Positions 8,226 through 17,488 are shown, numbered from the stretch's first letter. The stretch is DNA of 37,282 nucleotides from an uncultured Bacteroidia bacterium (GCA_938005475.1 CALLNY010000047.1:1-37282), one strand, 5' to 3'. The notes: generated by a model not told the origin, from the sequence alone. Numbers and translations are program-made.

Positions 8226-9049
8226 GTTTACTAGAAAAAATCATCGTCGATAAACAAAAAGAAGTTCAAAAAAAGAAAAGTTTGTATCCCATCAAAAAAT
8301 TAGAAAAATCCATATATTTTTCTAGTTCTACCATATCTTTAAAGCAACGTATCCTAGAGAACCTTGAACCTTTTTCTATTATTGCCGAATTTAAACGCAA
8401 ATCCCCATCAAAAGGAGTAATCCATGAAAACGCTAAAATTGAAGAAGTCATCTTTGGGTACATGCAAGCAGGTGCCTGTGCGCTTTCTATCCTAACCGAC
8501 GAAAAATACTTCGGTGCAAAACCTAATGATTTATCTACTGCTAGTTACTGGAGTTTATGCCCTATTTTACGTAAAGACTTTATTATCGAAGATTACCAAA
8601 TTTATGAAGCTAAAGCTATCGGTGCCGATGCCATTTTGCTGATTGCAAGAATCCTTTCCTTTAAACAAATTCAAGATTTTACTCAAACCGCCCATCAACT
8701 TGGTATGGAGGTACTCCTTGAATTTCATGACGAACTCGATATTCAAAAATGCGCCGATTTTGACGATTATCACCTCGCAGGCATCAATCACCGAAATTTA
8801 GATACCTTACATTTTGATTTTGAAAATTCACTAAAACTTTACCACCGATTACCCCCTAATATTCCCAAAATTGCAGAAAGTGGAATCCATGAACCCCAAA
8901 CACTCCTAATCTTAAAACAAATAGGATATCACGGATTCTTAATCGGTGAATATTTCATGAAGTCTCATAACCCGGGACAAACCTGTAAAAATTTATTAAA
9001 AGAAGCTAAACAATTATGGGAAACTACCAAATCAAAGTCTGCGGAATGA
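8222..9049 (+). CDS. trpC: indole-3-glycerol-phosphate synthase
   Basis: A 275-residue TIM-barrel enzyme that closes the indole ring from carboxyphenylamino-deoxyribulose phosphate. The active-site block IIAEFKRKSPSKGVI carries E56 and K58, equivalent to the catalytic Glu/Lys of the family; LRKDFIIEDYQIYEAKAIGAD supplies another catalytic lysine, and AGINHRNLDT and IAESGI follow, with a phosphate-binding loop near the C-terminus (GFLIGEYFM). It is separate from TrpF here, unlike the fused form of enterobacteria. It overlaps trpD by four bases and trpF by 34 bases, the longest overlap in the operon, so the last residues of TrpC and the first of TrpF share DNA in different frames. Confidence 0.95.
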   Translation: MSLLEKIIVDKQKEVQKKKSLYPIKKLEKSIYFSSSTISLKQRILENLEPFSIIAEFKRKSPSKGVIHENAKIEEVIFGYMQAGACALSILTDEKYFGAKPNDLSTASYWSLCPILRKDFIIEDYQIYEAKAIGADAILLIARILSFKQIQDFTQTAHQLGMEVLLEFHDELDIQKCADFDDYHLAGINHRNLDTLHFDFENSLKLYHRLPPNIPKIAESGIHEPQTLLILKQIGYHGFLIGEYFMKSHNPGQTCKNLLKEAKQLWETTKSKSAE

Positions 9050-9642
9050 AATATATTGATAACATCCAAGCGGTCAGCTTATTACAACCTGATTTTATAG
9101 GTTTCATCTTTTATCCTCAAACCCCTCGTTATTTCAATCTACCTTCTATCCCCGAACTACATAGCTCGTCAAAAAAAGTCGGTGTATTCGTAAATCCAAC
9201 CCTAGATAATGTCATCAACACTTTTTCTCAATTCAAATTAGATTTCGTGCAACTACATGGAAAAGAATCCCCTGATTTTTGTAAGCAACTCAAATCTAAT
9301 GCTATACCCCTCATCAAAGCTTTTAGTATCAATACTCAAAACGATTTACAACAAACCGCTTTCTACGAAAATCTATGTGATTATTTTTTATTTGACTCTT
9401 TTAAAGGAGGAAGTGGTACAACTTTCTTATGGGATTTATTAAGCTATTACACCGGAAAAACACCTTTCTTTCTTGCAGGAGGAATTAGTTTAGAAAATTT
9501 AGATTATGCTCTAGCTATTCAACACTACGCTTTTTGCGGATTAGATTTGAATAGTAAATGGGAAATTCAACCCGGCTATAAAGATATACAAAAATTAAAA
9601 ATTGGTTTTCAAAAAATTAAAAGTTATGATAAGACCCGATAA
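9016..9642 (+). CDS. trpF: phosphoribosylanthranilate isomerase
   Basis: A 208-residue TIM-barrel enzyme that converts phosphoribosylanthranilate to carboxyphenylamino-deoxyribulose phosphate. The general base C9 in IKVCGMK and general acid D127 in LFDSFKGGSGTTF match the catalytic Cys/Asp pair of the family. GVFVNPTLDNV, VQLHGKE and FLAGGISLENLDYAL are family blocks. The ATG at 9016 lies inside trpC; no later Met precedes the catalytic Cys, so this start is required. The 3' end overlaps trpB by 17 bases. Pathway order would place TrpF before TrpC in the reaction sequence; gene order C-F is the common one. Confidence 0.94.
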   Translation: MGNYQIKVCGMKYIDNIQAVSLLQPDFIGFIFYPQTPRYFNLPSIPELHSSSKKVGVFVNPTLDNVINTFSQFKLDFVQLHGKESPDFCKQLKSNAIPLIKAFSINTQNDLQQTAFYENLCDYFLFDSFKGGSGTTFLWDLLSYYTGKTPFFLAGGISLENLDYALAIQHYAFCGLDLNSKWEIQPGYKDIQKLKIGFQKIKSYDKTR

Positions 9643-10804
9643 ACATGGTTACTACGGTGAATTTGGCGGTGCATTTATTCCTGAAATGCTATTTCAAAAT
9701 GTTTATGAATTACAGCAACAATATGAAAAAATTATTTTTTCAGATGACTTTCAACGAACCTATCAAAGTTATTTAAAAGATTATGTTGGTAGACCCACAC
9801 CGCTCTATGAAGCCCAAAATTTATCGCAACATTATGGAGTGAAGGTATGGCTTAAACGGGAAGATTTATGCCACACGGGCGCTCATAAAATCAACAATGC
9901 CATTGGGCAGGTTTTATTAGCTAAATACATGGGTAAACAGCGTATCATCGCAGAAACCGGAGCCGGACAACATGGCGTAGCTACTGCAACCGCTTGTGCC
10001 TTACTGAACATGCCTTGCCAAATCTTTATGGGCGAAAAAGACATAGAAAGACAAAAACTAAACGTATTAAGAATGAAAATGTTAGGTGCCATCGTTACCC
10101 CTGCCTCTTCAGGTAGTAAAACCTTAAAAGATGCAACCAATGAAGCCATCAGAGCCTGGATACAAGACCCCCAACATACTTATTACGTCATCGGCTCCGT
10201 TGTAGGACCACACCCCTATCCCGACATGGTTGCCCTTTTTCAGTCCATTATAAGCCAAGAAATAAAAACACAACTTCAAGAAAAAGGATACCAATATCCA
10301 AATTATGTAATTGCTTGCGTTGGAGGAGGAAGTAATGCTATCGGAGCTTTTTATCACTTTATTCATAATCCCATAACACAACTCATTGCTGTTGAAGCCG
10401 CTGGTGAAGGTATTCATACCCACAAAACCGCCGCTACCATCACGCTCGGAAAAAAAGGTATCTTACATGGCAGTTTAAGTTACCTCATCCAATCTGATGA
10501 CGGACAAATCTTTGAACCCCATTCTATCTCCGCTGGACTTGACTACCCTGGTATCGGTCCCATCCACAGCTTCTTGTATGAACAAAAAAGAATTCAGGTG
10601 TTATCCGCAACTGACCAAGAAGCACTTGAAGCCGCACTAGAACTTACCCGATTGGAAGGAATTATCCCTGCACTTGAATCAGCCCACGCCTTAGCCGCCT
10701 TAAAAAAAATCCCCTTCCAACAAAACCACTCCATCGTTATCAATCTGTCCGGTAGAGGTGATAAAGATATGAACACTTATCAAAATGTATTTTCCTATGA
10801 ATAA
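9626..10804 (+). CDS. trpB: tryptophan synthase beta chain
   Basis: A 392-residue PLP enzyme that joins indole (from TrpA through a tunnel) with serine to make tryptophan. The PLP lysine is K88 in HTGAHKINNA and the catalytic glutamate is E110 in IIAETGAGQHGVATA; the PLP phosphate loop is VGGGSNAIGAF, and the end has IINLSGRGDKDM. Length and motifs fit the classic TrpB1 type that works with TrpA, not the stand-alone TrpB2. An upstream TTG at 9602 is open, but the ATG at 9626 (MIRPDKHGYYGEFGGAFIP) is the family start. It overlaps trpF by 17 bases and trpA by 8. Confidence 0.96.
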   Translation: MIRPDKHGYYGEFGGAFIPEMLFQNVYELQQQYEKIIFSDDFQRTYQSYLKDYVGRPTPLYEAQNLSQHYGVKVWLKREDLCHTGAHKINNAIGQVLLAKYMGKQRIIAETGAGQHGVATATACALLNMPCQIFMGEKDIERQKLNVLRMKMLGAIVTPASSGSKTLKDATNEAIRAWIQDPQHTYYVIGSVVGPHPYPDMVALFQSIISQEIKTQLQEKGYQYPNYVIACVGGGSNAIGAFYHFIHNPITQLIAVEAAGEGIHTHKTAATITLGKKGILHGSLSYLIQSDDGQIFEPHSISAGLDYPGIGPIHSFLYEQKRIQVLSATDQEALEAALELTRLEGIIPALESAHALAALKKIPFQQNHSIVINLSGRGDKDMNTYQNVFSYE

Positions 10805-11564
10805 ATTACAACAACTCTTTCAAAAAAAGCCAAACAATCTTTTATCAATCTTTTTTACTGCGGGTTATCCACAATTAGAAGATACTATCCCTCTAATTCA
10901 GTATCTGTGCAAGAGTAGCGTAGATTTTATAGAAATTGGATTCCCTTTCTCTGACCCCCTCGCAGATGGACCCACAATACAAGCCACAAACTATCAGGCT
11001 ATTCAAAATGGAATGACCCTATCTCTCCTTTTTAAACAACTTTCCTCTCTACCCCCTATCTCTACCCCTTTAATTCTTATGGGATACCTAAACCCCATCC
11101 TACAAATGGGAATACCCCAATTCCTGCATAATTGCTCACAAAACCAAATTGACGCAATTATTATCCCTGACTTGCCTTTTGATTACTACGAAAAATATTT
11201 CCAAAAAACTATGAGTGAATACAACATATGTTCCGTATTCCTTGTAACCCCCTCTACCCCACCTGATAGACTAAACCAAATCAAACAATTTACCACAGGA
11301 TTCGTCTATGTCGTTTCAGATAACTCTATTACAGGTAAAAACATTGATTTTCAAAAACAAAAGAAATATCTCGAAAATTTACAACAATGCCTTGAAGGCG
11401 TACCTAAAATCATTGGTTTCGGAATAAAAGACCCTCTATCTTTTCAAACAGCTTGTCAGTTTGCTAATGGTGCTATTATAGGCTCGGCTTTTCTCAATCA
11501 TTTAAAAAACCATAAAATCTCTTTAGAACTCGTTCAAAACTTTATTCAATCTATAAGGCTATGA
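10797..11564 (+). CDS. trpA: tryptophan synthase alpha chain
   Basis: A 255-residue TIM barrel that splits indole-3-glycerol phosphate into indole and glyceraldehyde-3-phosphate. Catalytic E46 (VDFIEIGFPF) and D57 (SDPLADGPTIQ) are present, as are FFTAGYP and the loop-6 region DNSITGKN. Two in-frame ATGs exist, at 10785 and 10797; the second is chosen because its overlap with the trpB stop resembles the other junctions and the protein then begins in the usual way. It is the last gene of the operon. Its stop lies inside the 3' end of the opposing nuoL gene (14-base overlap), and no terminator is visible after it, so transcripts from both sides may run into each other. Confidence 0.95.
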   Translation: MNKLQQLFQKKPNNLLSIFFTAGYPQLEDTIPLIQYLCKSSVDFIEIGFPFSDPLADGPTIQATNYQAIQNGMTLSLLFKQLSSLPPISTPLILMGYLNPILQMGIPQFLHNCSQNQIDAIIIPDLPFDYYEKYFQKTMSEYNICSVFLVTPSTPPDRLNQIKQFTTGFVYVVSDNSITGKNIDFQKQKKYLENLQQCLEGVPKIIGFGIKDPLSFQTACQFANGAIIGSAFLNHLKNHKISLELVQNFIQSIRL

Positions 11565-13452
11565 CATACCTCCATAAAAGCCCACCTATTAACAAAAAAA
11601 CTAATGAATAAATCAAATACCTCTGTATTTTGGTGGTCATCAGTTTTTTATTTATTTGGCTAATATTTAAAATACTATGAGCTATACTTGATATACTAAA
11701 GTCCCACAAGTAGGTATCCAACCATTGAAAAAAATGAGCCACTGAAACAGGCATTCCCATCCACCTTCCCGTAACCAAAAAACTTTTTAACCCTAAAATC
11801 AAACCAACTAATCCCTGTTCAAGGTAAATGAAAAACTTACCCACTGTAATCCATGGATTTATAAAACGATTCGTCATTCCATTTACTCTATTCTCTATGG
11901 TTTCCACTTTCATAATAAAATTTTGACTTGTCCATACATTATAAAACGTATTCAATCCCCAAAATCCTTGAATAACTTTTGAAGATAAGCCTAGGATAAC
12001 ATCATGATATTTCCAAAAACATAAAATGCTAACCACCAAATTCAAAATAGAAATCCAAGTAATGGAAATACTAACTGAGGGAAGTCCTGTTTTTTCAATA
12101 TGAAATGGATTAAGGCTAACCACCCAAAATAACGAACAAACGCTTAAAATGATAACTGGAATCAACATCCCTTGAGAAATAGAATAATCACGTGAAATTT
12201 TTTGATGGACTTTACGTAAAGCCCATAATACTTTGAAGCTGTATAATGTAGTGAAGAAAGCCGATAAAATTAAAATGTAAAAAGCAACACTATTAGATAA
12301 TGCCGATAATATAACTTCTTTGGTTAAGAAACCTGAGGTAAATGGTATACCCATCAAAGCGGCAAATAAAACTCCTAAAAAGCCATACAACCAGGGATAT
12401 TGTTCACAAAAATTGGCTATACTACGAATATCTTGCGGATCATGTTCAGAATTTTGTTTTTCCTGATAATGTATGATGATACCAGCCATCAAAAACAATC
12501 CTGCTTTAAAGAAAGCATGAGCCCAGAAGTGTTCCATAGCGGCATAAGGAAAACTACTCCCTACTGCGGCAAGCATCCATCCTAATTGAGAGATAGTAGA
12601 ACCCGCTAAAATAGCTTTCAAACGAAACGAAAATAAAGCATAAATAGCCCCCAACAAAGCACTTAAACTGCCTAAACCAACTAAAAACTGTTGTATATCC
12701 GAAGAAAAAAGAACCTGCAACCTGAATAATAAATAAATCCCTGCGGCTACCATCGTAGCGGCATGAATGAGCGCAGATGCAGGTGTCGGTCCGGCCATAG
12801 CATCCGGTAACCATATCATAAATGGTCCCTGAGCCGACTTCGCTATAGCCCCCATAATCAATAACCAACAATACCAAGTCCTCCCCCCATCAAATTGACC
12901 CGCCTCTGTCCATAAATGTATATCAAAACTTTTATATTCCGTATAAATTCCTAATATCCCAATCAAAAAACCTATATCCCCTATTTTATTGATCCACAAA
13001 GCTTTAGATGAACCATAAATCGCTTCTGGCTTTGCATTATAATAACCAATTAACAAAAATGAACTTATCCCTACTAACTCCCAAAAAATGAACAATAAAA
13101 TTGCATGATTACTTAATAACATTCCCTGCATGCTCCCCAAGAAAAGACATAAATATGTCCAATAGCGAAACGATGATTTCTTAAAGTAATATTGAGAGTA
13201 AATAATTACACATGCTCCTATAAAATTAACTAAAAAAATTAACAATTGCGTAATACCATCATTATTAAAACTCACCTTAAATTCCTTACCACCCAACGTA
13301 AACCATGAGTTTTCGTAAATTCCTATTGCACTTACAAAAGGAATAATTGTAGTTATAGAACAAATGATTAGCAAAAAAAGATACGCATGACGATTAAAAA
13401 ATGGAAAAATAAAAGGTAAAAGAAAGAAACTGAAAGGAATAAGCAATAACAT
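11551..13452 (-). CDS. nuoL: NADH-quinone oxidoreductase subunit L (orphan copy)
   Basis: A 633-residue polytopic membrane protein of the antiporter-like proton-channel family of complex I. Key charged residues are conserved: Glu in FWELVGISSFLLIGYY, Lys in AKSAQGPFMIWLPDAMAGP and His in PTPASALIHAATMVAAG. The C-terminal part, including the last hydrophobic helix (IYSLVFLLIGGLLW), is consistent with the long lateral helix of NuoL rather than with the shorter NuoM/NuoN. None of the usual neighbours (nuoJ, K, M, N) is present. It is preceded by a GroES-like gene 14 bases upstream on the same strand. It could be the only NuoL of the cell with genes scattered, or a paralogue used by another transport complex such as DabB-type systems, but no DabA-like partner is adjacent. 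Confidence 0.85.
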   Translation of the reverse strand: MLLLIPFSFFLLPFIFPFFNRHAYLFLLIICSITTIIPFVSAIGIYENSWFTLGGKEFKVSFNNDGITQLLIFLVNFIGACVIIYSQYYFKKSSFRYWTYLCLFLGSMQGMLLSNHAILLFIFWELVGISSFLLIGYYNAKPEAIYGSSKALWINKIGDIGFLIGILGIYTEYKSFDIHLWTEAGQFDGGRTWYCWLLIMGAIAKSAQGPFMIWLPDAMAGPTPASALIHAATMVAAGIYLLFRLQVLFSSDIQQFLVGLGSLSALLGAIYALFSFRLKAILAGSTISQLGWMLAAVGSSFPYAAMEHFWAHAFFKAGLFLMAGIIIHYQEKQNSEHDPQDIRSIANFCEQYPWLYGFLGVLFAALMGIPFTSGFLTKEVILSALSNSVAFYILILSAFFTTLYSFKVLWALRKVHQKISRDYSISQGMLIPVIILSVCSLFWVVSLNPFHIEKTGLPSVSISITWISILNLVVSILCFWKYHDVILGLSSKVIQGFWGLNTFYNVWTSQNFIMKVETIENRVNGMTNRFINPWITVGKFFIYLEQGLVGLILGLKSFLVTGRWMGMPVSVAHFFQWLDTYLWDFSISSIAHSILNISQINKKLMTTKIQRYLIYSLVFLLIGGLLWRYVIAL

Positions 13453-13466
13453 GGTTTTATCAAAAC

Positions 13467-13817
13467 TTAATCGGAGTCCCAGCGTTCATAGAGCAGAATC
13501 GCATCTTGCGGGACTACATATAGTTTTTCTTGGTGATACTCAATTTCAATGGCTCTTTTTTGCAAGAATAATACTAAATCCCCCTCTTTTACTTGCATTG
13601 GCAGGTAATAAGGTTCATCTTCTTCCCATTCTGGTTTAGGTTGAAACTGGGGAAGTGCTAATCCGGGTCCTGTTTTTAATACCCAGCCCCTCAGAACCGG
13701 AACACTCTCCTGAACTCCTGGTGGCAATATAATTCCCCCTTGTGAAATTTCACTTTCTGATTTAGGTCTTACTAAAACCTGATTTCCAACTACATATAAT
13801 CGGGATAAATCTAACAT
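13467..13817 (-). CDS. GroES-like (Cpn10 family) protein
   Basis: A 116-residue protein with the chaperonin-10 pattern: VGNQVLVRPKSESEISQGGIILPPG near the start corresponds to the GroES RVLVRP...GGI.LP mobile-loop region, and the end DLVLFLQKRAIEIEYHQEKLYVVPQDAILL matches the GroES C-terminal strands (EVLFSKYAG..., ...E..IL). It is longer than canonical GroES (about 95 residues) because of an acidic and proline-rich insertion around residues 52-72. No groEL is adjacent. It is most likely a divergent co-chaperonin-like paralogue rather than the housekeeping GroES. It sits 14 bases upstream of nuoL on the same strand, so the two are probably co-transcribed. Confidence 0.75.
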   Translation of the reverse strand: MLDLSRLYVVGNQVLVRPKSESEISQGGIILPPGVQESVPVLRGWVLKTGPGLALPQFQPKPEWEEDEPYYLPMQVKEGDLVLFLQKRAIEIEYHQEKLYVVPQDAILLYERWDSD

Positions 13818-14110
13818 AGTTTAAAACTATTCCGCAAAATAAGCAGTTTTTTCGCTCTCTTCAAAATAAGTTTATAGGTATTAACAAATTTCGGTATTTA
13901 CAGGTTTTTAAAGATATTGCTATGTTGCAGTAACGTAAAGAAAAGATAAGAACTTTACCTTTAATAAAATAATGGCTAATCAAAAGATGGCACATTATTA
14001 AATACTTCAGCAAGCTCAGTATTTTTCTATTTTTTTACGTCTTGAATAAAACCTTAATAATTAACGCAAAAGAAACTGTTTTTGAGGAAAATAATGAATT
14101 ATAATATCAA
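13818..14110. other. AT-rich intergenic stretch without a recognisable gene
   Basis: No convincing coding region, tRNA or structured RNA was found. It must hold the minus-strand promoter of the GroES-like gene; the closest motif just upstream of 13818 is TATTTTG, one base short of the usual -7 spacing. An ATG at 13972 opens only nine codons. The right edge borders the terminator of the next gene. Confidence 0.5.
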
Positions 14111-14137
14111 TAAAAAAGGCAGGTTAAAAAAACCTGC
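14111..14137 (-). terminator. intrinsic terminator of the secreted TPR gene
   Basis: On the minus strand, GCAGGTT (14137-14131) pairs with AACCTGC (14125-14119) around a five-base loop of T, followed by C C and six T (to 14112). It lies 24 bases after the stop of the gene ending at 14161. Confidence 0.85.
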
Positions 14138-14160
14138 TTCTTTCTATAGATTAGCAAAAA

Positions 14161-14928
14161 TCATTTTTTAGGTTTATTTTTATTTGCAAGATATTCTAAA
14201 TTACCTTTTGGTAATAAAAAATCTTTATCCACTTTGGATGCTTCCTCAAATAACTTTTTAGCTTTATCGTCTTGATTTTGTTCCATATAAATTACACCTG
14301 CCATGTTGAGTGAAGCCGCTTTGAGAATGACCTCCTGCTGTCCTTGATTACCAATAATCACGTTCACTTTTTCTTGTTCAGATTTGGGGTCTTTCAAAAT
14401 TTCGGCAAGAGTAGCTTCGCATTCTCCATAACGTTTTAAAGAAAATTGAAGCGTAGCAATCTGGTAAGCGTGAAGTAACGATTTAGTTTTTTTGTATAAT
14501 TTCTCGTAAGTATCTAACGCTTCTTTTACAAGTCCGAGATTTTGTTGAGCTATAGCTTGAATTTCCAGCATTTTAGTATTATCAGGGTCTGTTTGAAGAA
14601 TTTCCCCTGCTATCATAATAGTTTGCAAAAAAGAACGAGATTCAAAATAAAGCATTGCCAGCGTATCTTTTAAAGTAGTACTTTTGGGGTTTATAGCTAA
14701 CAAATAATGGCATGCGTTTATAGCAGTAGATACATCATTGTATTTTAAGGAATTATAAAGAATAGTGCGGTAGATACCTTCATCATTACCCGTTTTTTTT
14801 GTTACTTCCTGTATCGTAGTGGAATTAGTATTAGACGTAGTCTCATCATTTTTTTTATCCCCCTTTTTTTGGGCGTTTACTATACTTGAACCTAACAAAA
14901 TAAGAATTAGTAAATATATCTTTTTCAT
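14161..14928 (-). CDS. secreted tetratricopeptide-repeat protein
   Basis: A 255-residue protein with a signal peptide (MKKIYLLILILLGSSIVNA) followed by a low-complexity, charged and Thr/Ser/Asn-rich stretch to about residue 45. The rest is alpha-helical with TPR-like units, for example YNDVSTAINACHYLLAINPK, NLGLVKEALDTYEKLYKKTK and NQDDKAKKLFEEASKVDKDF. It is probably a periplasmic scaffold or interaction protein; the partner is unknown. It has its own promoter 20 bases upstream and its own terminator, so it is likely a one-gene unit even though it follows the fucose gene on the same strand. Confidence 0.8.
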   Translation of the reverse strand: MKKIYLLILILLGSSIVNAQKKGDKKNDETTSNTNSTTIQEVTKKTGNDEGIYRTILYNSLKYNDVSTAINACHYLLAINPKSTTLKDTLAMLYFESRSFLQTIMIAGEILQTDPDNTKMLEIQAIAQQNLGLVKEALDTYEKLYKKTKSLLHAYQIATLQFSLKRYGECEATLAEILKDPKSEQEKVNVIIGNQGQQEVILKAASLNMAGVIYMEQNQDDKAKKLFEEASKVDKDFLLPKGNLEYLANKNKPKK

Positions 14929-14948
14929 ATACTATGATTTTTGGCTTG

Positions 14949-14956
14949 CAAAGATA
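14949..14956 (-). promoter_or_regulatory. -7 promoter element of the secreted TPR gene
   Basis: The minus strand reads TATCTTTG, a perfect TAnnTTTG, 20 bases before the ATG at 14928 and inside the 39-base gap to the fucose gene. No clear TTG lies at the -33 distance. Confidence 0.5.
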
Positions 14957-14967
14957 CAATTTTTTTA

Positions 14968-15909
14968 TTATTGAATAATTTTATTATAATGCTGTTGAAA
15001 ATCTTTGTAAACACTTTGAATACCAGTTTTTAAATCAATTTGGGGTTTCCAGCCTAATTTCAGAATTTTGGAGCTATCCATCAATTTACGGGGAGTTCCA
15101 TTCGGTTTTGTTGTATCAAATTCAATACTTCCTTTATAATTTAGGATTTTCTTTATTAGTAGTGCTAAATCTTTTATAGAAATTTCGGAATTAGACCCTA
15201 CGTTAATATGATGTAGTCCATCATAATGAATCATTAAAAAGAGACAAGCTTCAGCGAGGTCGTCAACGTGTAAAAATTCTCTTAAAGGAGAACCATCTCC
15301 CCATACAATCACTTTATCGTAATGATGAATTTTTGCTTCGTGGAACTTTCTAATCAAAGCAGGTAAAACATGAGAATTTTGTAAATCATAATTATCATTA
15401 GGTCCATATAAATTCGTAGGCATGGCAGAAATAAAGTTACAACCATATTGTAACCGAAAATTTTCACATAATTTGATACCTGCAATTTTAGCAATAGCGT
15501 ATGGTTCATTAGTAGGCTCTAAGGCACCTGTGAGTAAAGCTTCTTCGGGTATAGGTTGAGGAGCGTACTTAGGGTAAATACAAGAAGAACCTAAAAATAA
15601 TAACTTTTTCACTTGATATTTCCATGAAGCTTGAATGACATTGGTCTCGATTAGCAGATTATCTAATAAAAAATCTGCACGATAAGTATTATTAGCATAG
15701 ATACCGCCTACTTTTGCGGCTGCAAGAAATACGTACTCTGGCCGTTCTTGCTCAAAAAAACTCATCACTGCATCTTGATTTCGTAAGTCTAGTTCTTGAG
15801 AAGTTTTGTAAATCAAATTAGAATACCCTTTTTTTTGTAATAACCGAAGTATTGCAGAGCCTACCATTCCTCTATGCCCCGCTACGTAAATTTTAGATTT
15901 TTGCTCCAT
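14968..15909 (-). CDS. fcl: GDP-L-fucose synthase
   Basis: A 313-residue SDR-family epimerase/reductase that makes GDP-L-fucose from GDP-4-keto-6-deoxymannose for surface polysaccharide or glycoprotein. The NAD(P) glycine-rich loop [14 protein letters not shown] is at residues 9-22; the catalytic Ser is in LGSSCIYPK (about 107-113), and Tyr137/Lys141 in [24 protein letters not shown] and [23 protein letters not shown] are specific to this enzyme. The partner GDP-mannose dehydratase (gmd) is not adjacent. The ATG shares one base with the stop of the upstream gene (TAATG on the minus strand), so the two are translated from one message. Confidence 0.92.
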   Translation of the reverse strand: MEQKSKIYVAGHRGMVGSAILRLLQKKGYSNLIYKTSQELDLRNQDAVMSFFEQERPEYVFLAAAKVGGIYANNTYRADFLLDNLLIETNVIQASWKYQVKKLLFLGSSCIYPKYAPQPIPEEALLTGALEPTNEPYAIAKIAGIKLCENFRLQYGCNFISAMPTNLYGPNDNYDLQNSHVLPALIRKFHEAKIHHYDKVIVWGDGSPLREFLHVDDLAEACLFLMIHYDGLHHINVGSNSEISIKDLALLIKKILNYKGSIEFDTTKPNGTPRKLMDSSKILKLGWKPQIDLKTGIQSVYKDFQQHYNKIIQ

Positions 15910-17450
15910 TAACTTAATTTAATTTGTACATCGTTACCAGTTCTTAATTTTATTTCTTTTGAAACTAACTGATAAAACTCTTCTGAATACGAAGTTCCAT
16001 TCAGTAAAGATTTAAGAAAAGAATTAAAACAAATATGTTCATCATCACCTATCGAAATTCGAGTCTTGGTAGCCAAAAAATCTTTAATAGTTTCTAAAAA
16101 ATTTTTATCTTCTTTCCAATCTTTATTCTTAGACATATAAAATAAAATTTGAATAAAGTCTTTTTTTCTTTGAGGAATATCTTTTAAGTTATTTAGCTCC
16201 ATTTCTAAATTTTTGATTATGGAGGTATCTTTTTTCTTTAATATAATTATTATCATGGCTTTATAGATATTGATATCTAGCTTAACGGAACTGCTTAAAT
16301 AGTGAGAAAAACTTTTCTTTTTTTCTAGTTTTAGGAATATTTCTAAAGCATTTTCGTAATTGGCATTGATAAAATAATAATTAGCTAAATTAAATAAAAA
16401 AATAAAACTTACATCGATACGATTATTGATGAGATTTCTTTCTAAAATATCTAATGTTGCAAAAATAGCACTGCTGACTTTTCCTGTATAAGCTAAAGCT
16501 ACCGTTTTAACTTGATAGTACAAAAGTAGATAAGAACCGAGTGCTTCTGCTTCAGGCAATTGCAAATCTTTATAAAAACGCTCTAAATAAACATTACATT
16601 CTTCAAAACGAAACTGTCTTAATAAATAAAGGCACATCCTGTAAGTGATAGATAATTTTTTTTCGATATTTTTTTTGTTAAACAAAAGCTGTTTATCCCA
16701 ATTCAAAAAGTGTTGCTCATATTGTTTAAATAATTCGTAGGTGTTATCGTTATATATCATTACTTCAATGATAATAGAAAGCACTTTGTATTGAAGATTA
16801 AAAGTTTCTAGTTTTGTTAAGTCATACAAATGAAACTGCGTAAGATAATTATCTAATTTATTTAAAATTTCGGAATGAGGCAAAGAATAATTGGATTTAT
16901 AGAGTTCATATTTAAAGGTAGAATAATCTACTTCTAATTGATTAAAGATTTCTGCTTTCTTTCTAGCATTTTTTTGTTTTTCTATAATTTCATAAACTTC
17001 TATTTCAGGATATACTTGGGCAATAGCGAGCATGTGAGAATAAACCACTATTAATAATTCAAAATCAGAATTTTGTTCACATATTTTTTCGGCTTTTAAT
17101 AAAGCTTTTAATGCTTTTTCATGTAAATTTTTATTTCTCAAATAATGAGCAATATTGATATTATTACTTACTTCTGTGAAATAATTTCCTTCGCTTTGAA
17201 TAGATAAGTCTAAAACAAAATCTTCTATTAAGACTTTAAGCCGATGCCGAACCTGATAAAAGTAGTTCGTTTCTTTTATTCCCAATTCTTTCAAGATTTG
17301 ATTTTCAGTTTTATCGTAATCTTTTCTATAAATTTCAAAGAGGCGTAACGGTAGACTATCTTTATCTTTTCCTTTATGAGCTATAAACTCATAAAACTGT
17401 TTATACTCTTTTTCTGATAAAGAAGCAATAATAATTCCTATACTTTTCAT
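15909..17450 (-). CDS. helical-repeat protein of unknown function
   Basis: A 513-residue, probably cytoplasmic protein with no signal peptide or membrane segment. It is almost entirely alpha-helical and rich in Leu, Lys, Glu and aromatic residues. Paired helices such as [20 protein letters not shown] and [18 protein letters not shown] resemble TPR units in its middle and C-terminal parts. The N-terminal 80 residues ([36 protein letters not shown]) look like a separate helical domain. I recognise no catalytic motif and no named family. It overlaps fcl by one base, an arrangement usually seen in operons, but the link to fucose synthesis may be incidental. Confidence 0.7.
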   Translation of the reverse strand: MKSIGIIIASLSEKEYKQFYEFIAHKGKDKDSLPLRLFEIYRKDYDKTENQILKELGIKETNYFYQVRHRLKVLIEDFVLDLSIQSEGNYFTEVSNNINIAHYLRNKNLHEKALKALLKAEKICEQNSDFELLIVVYSHMLAIAQVYPEIEVYEIIEKQKNARKKAEIFNQLEVDYSTFKYELYKSNYSLPHSEILNKLDNYLTQFHLYDLTKLETFNLQYKVLSIIIEVMIYNDNTYELFKQYEQHFLNWDKQLLFNKKNIEKKLSITYRMCLYLLRQFRFEECNVYLERFYKDLQLPEAEALGSYLLLYYQVKTVALAYTGKVSSAIFATLDILERNLINNRIDVSFIFLFNLANYYFINANYENALEIFLKLEKKKSFSHYLSSSVKLDINIYKAMIIIILKKKDTSIIKNLEMELNNLKDIPQRKKDFIQILFYMSKNKDWKEDKNFLETIKDFLATKTRISIGDDEHICFNSFLKSLLNGTSYSEEFYQLVSKEIKLRTGNDVQIKLS

Positions 17451-17476
17451 TTTTTATAAATTACAATTAAAAAAAA

Positions 17477-17488
17477 TTACAGCTGTAA
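17477..17488. repeat. 12-base perfect palindrome between divergent genes
   Basis: TTACAGCTGTAA lies in the 139-base gap between the minus-strand helical-repeat gene and hppD, 26 bases before the former's ATG. It is more GC-rich in its centre than its surroundings and has the symmetry of a dimer-bound operator. Chance cannot be excluded. Confidence 0.3.

Noticed and set aside
10124-10423. 99-codon minus-strand frame inside trpB
   Set aside because: Shadow of a well-conserved gene; no promoter and no recognisable protein features.
12554-12877. 107-codon frame inside nuoL on the same strand
   Set aside because: It lies wholly within the clear nuoL frame, has no signal of its own, and its translation looks random.
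13972-14001. Nine-codon frame in the large gap
   Set aside because: Too short, no promoter or conserved context, and no amino acid bias suggesting a leader peptide.
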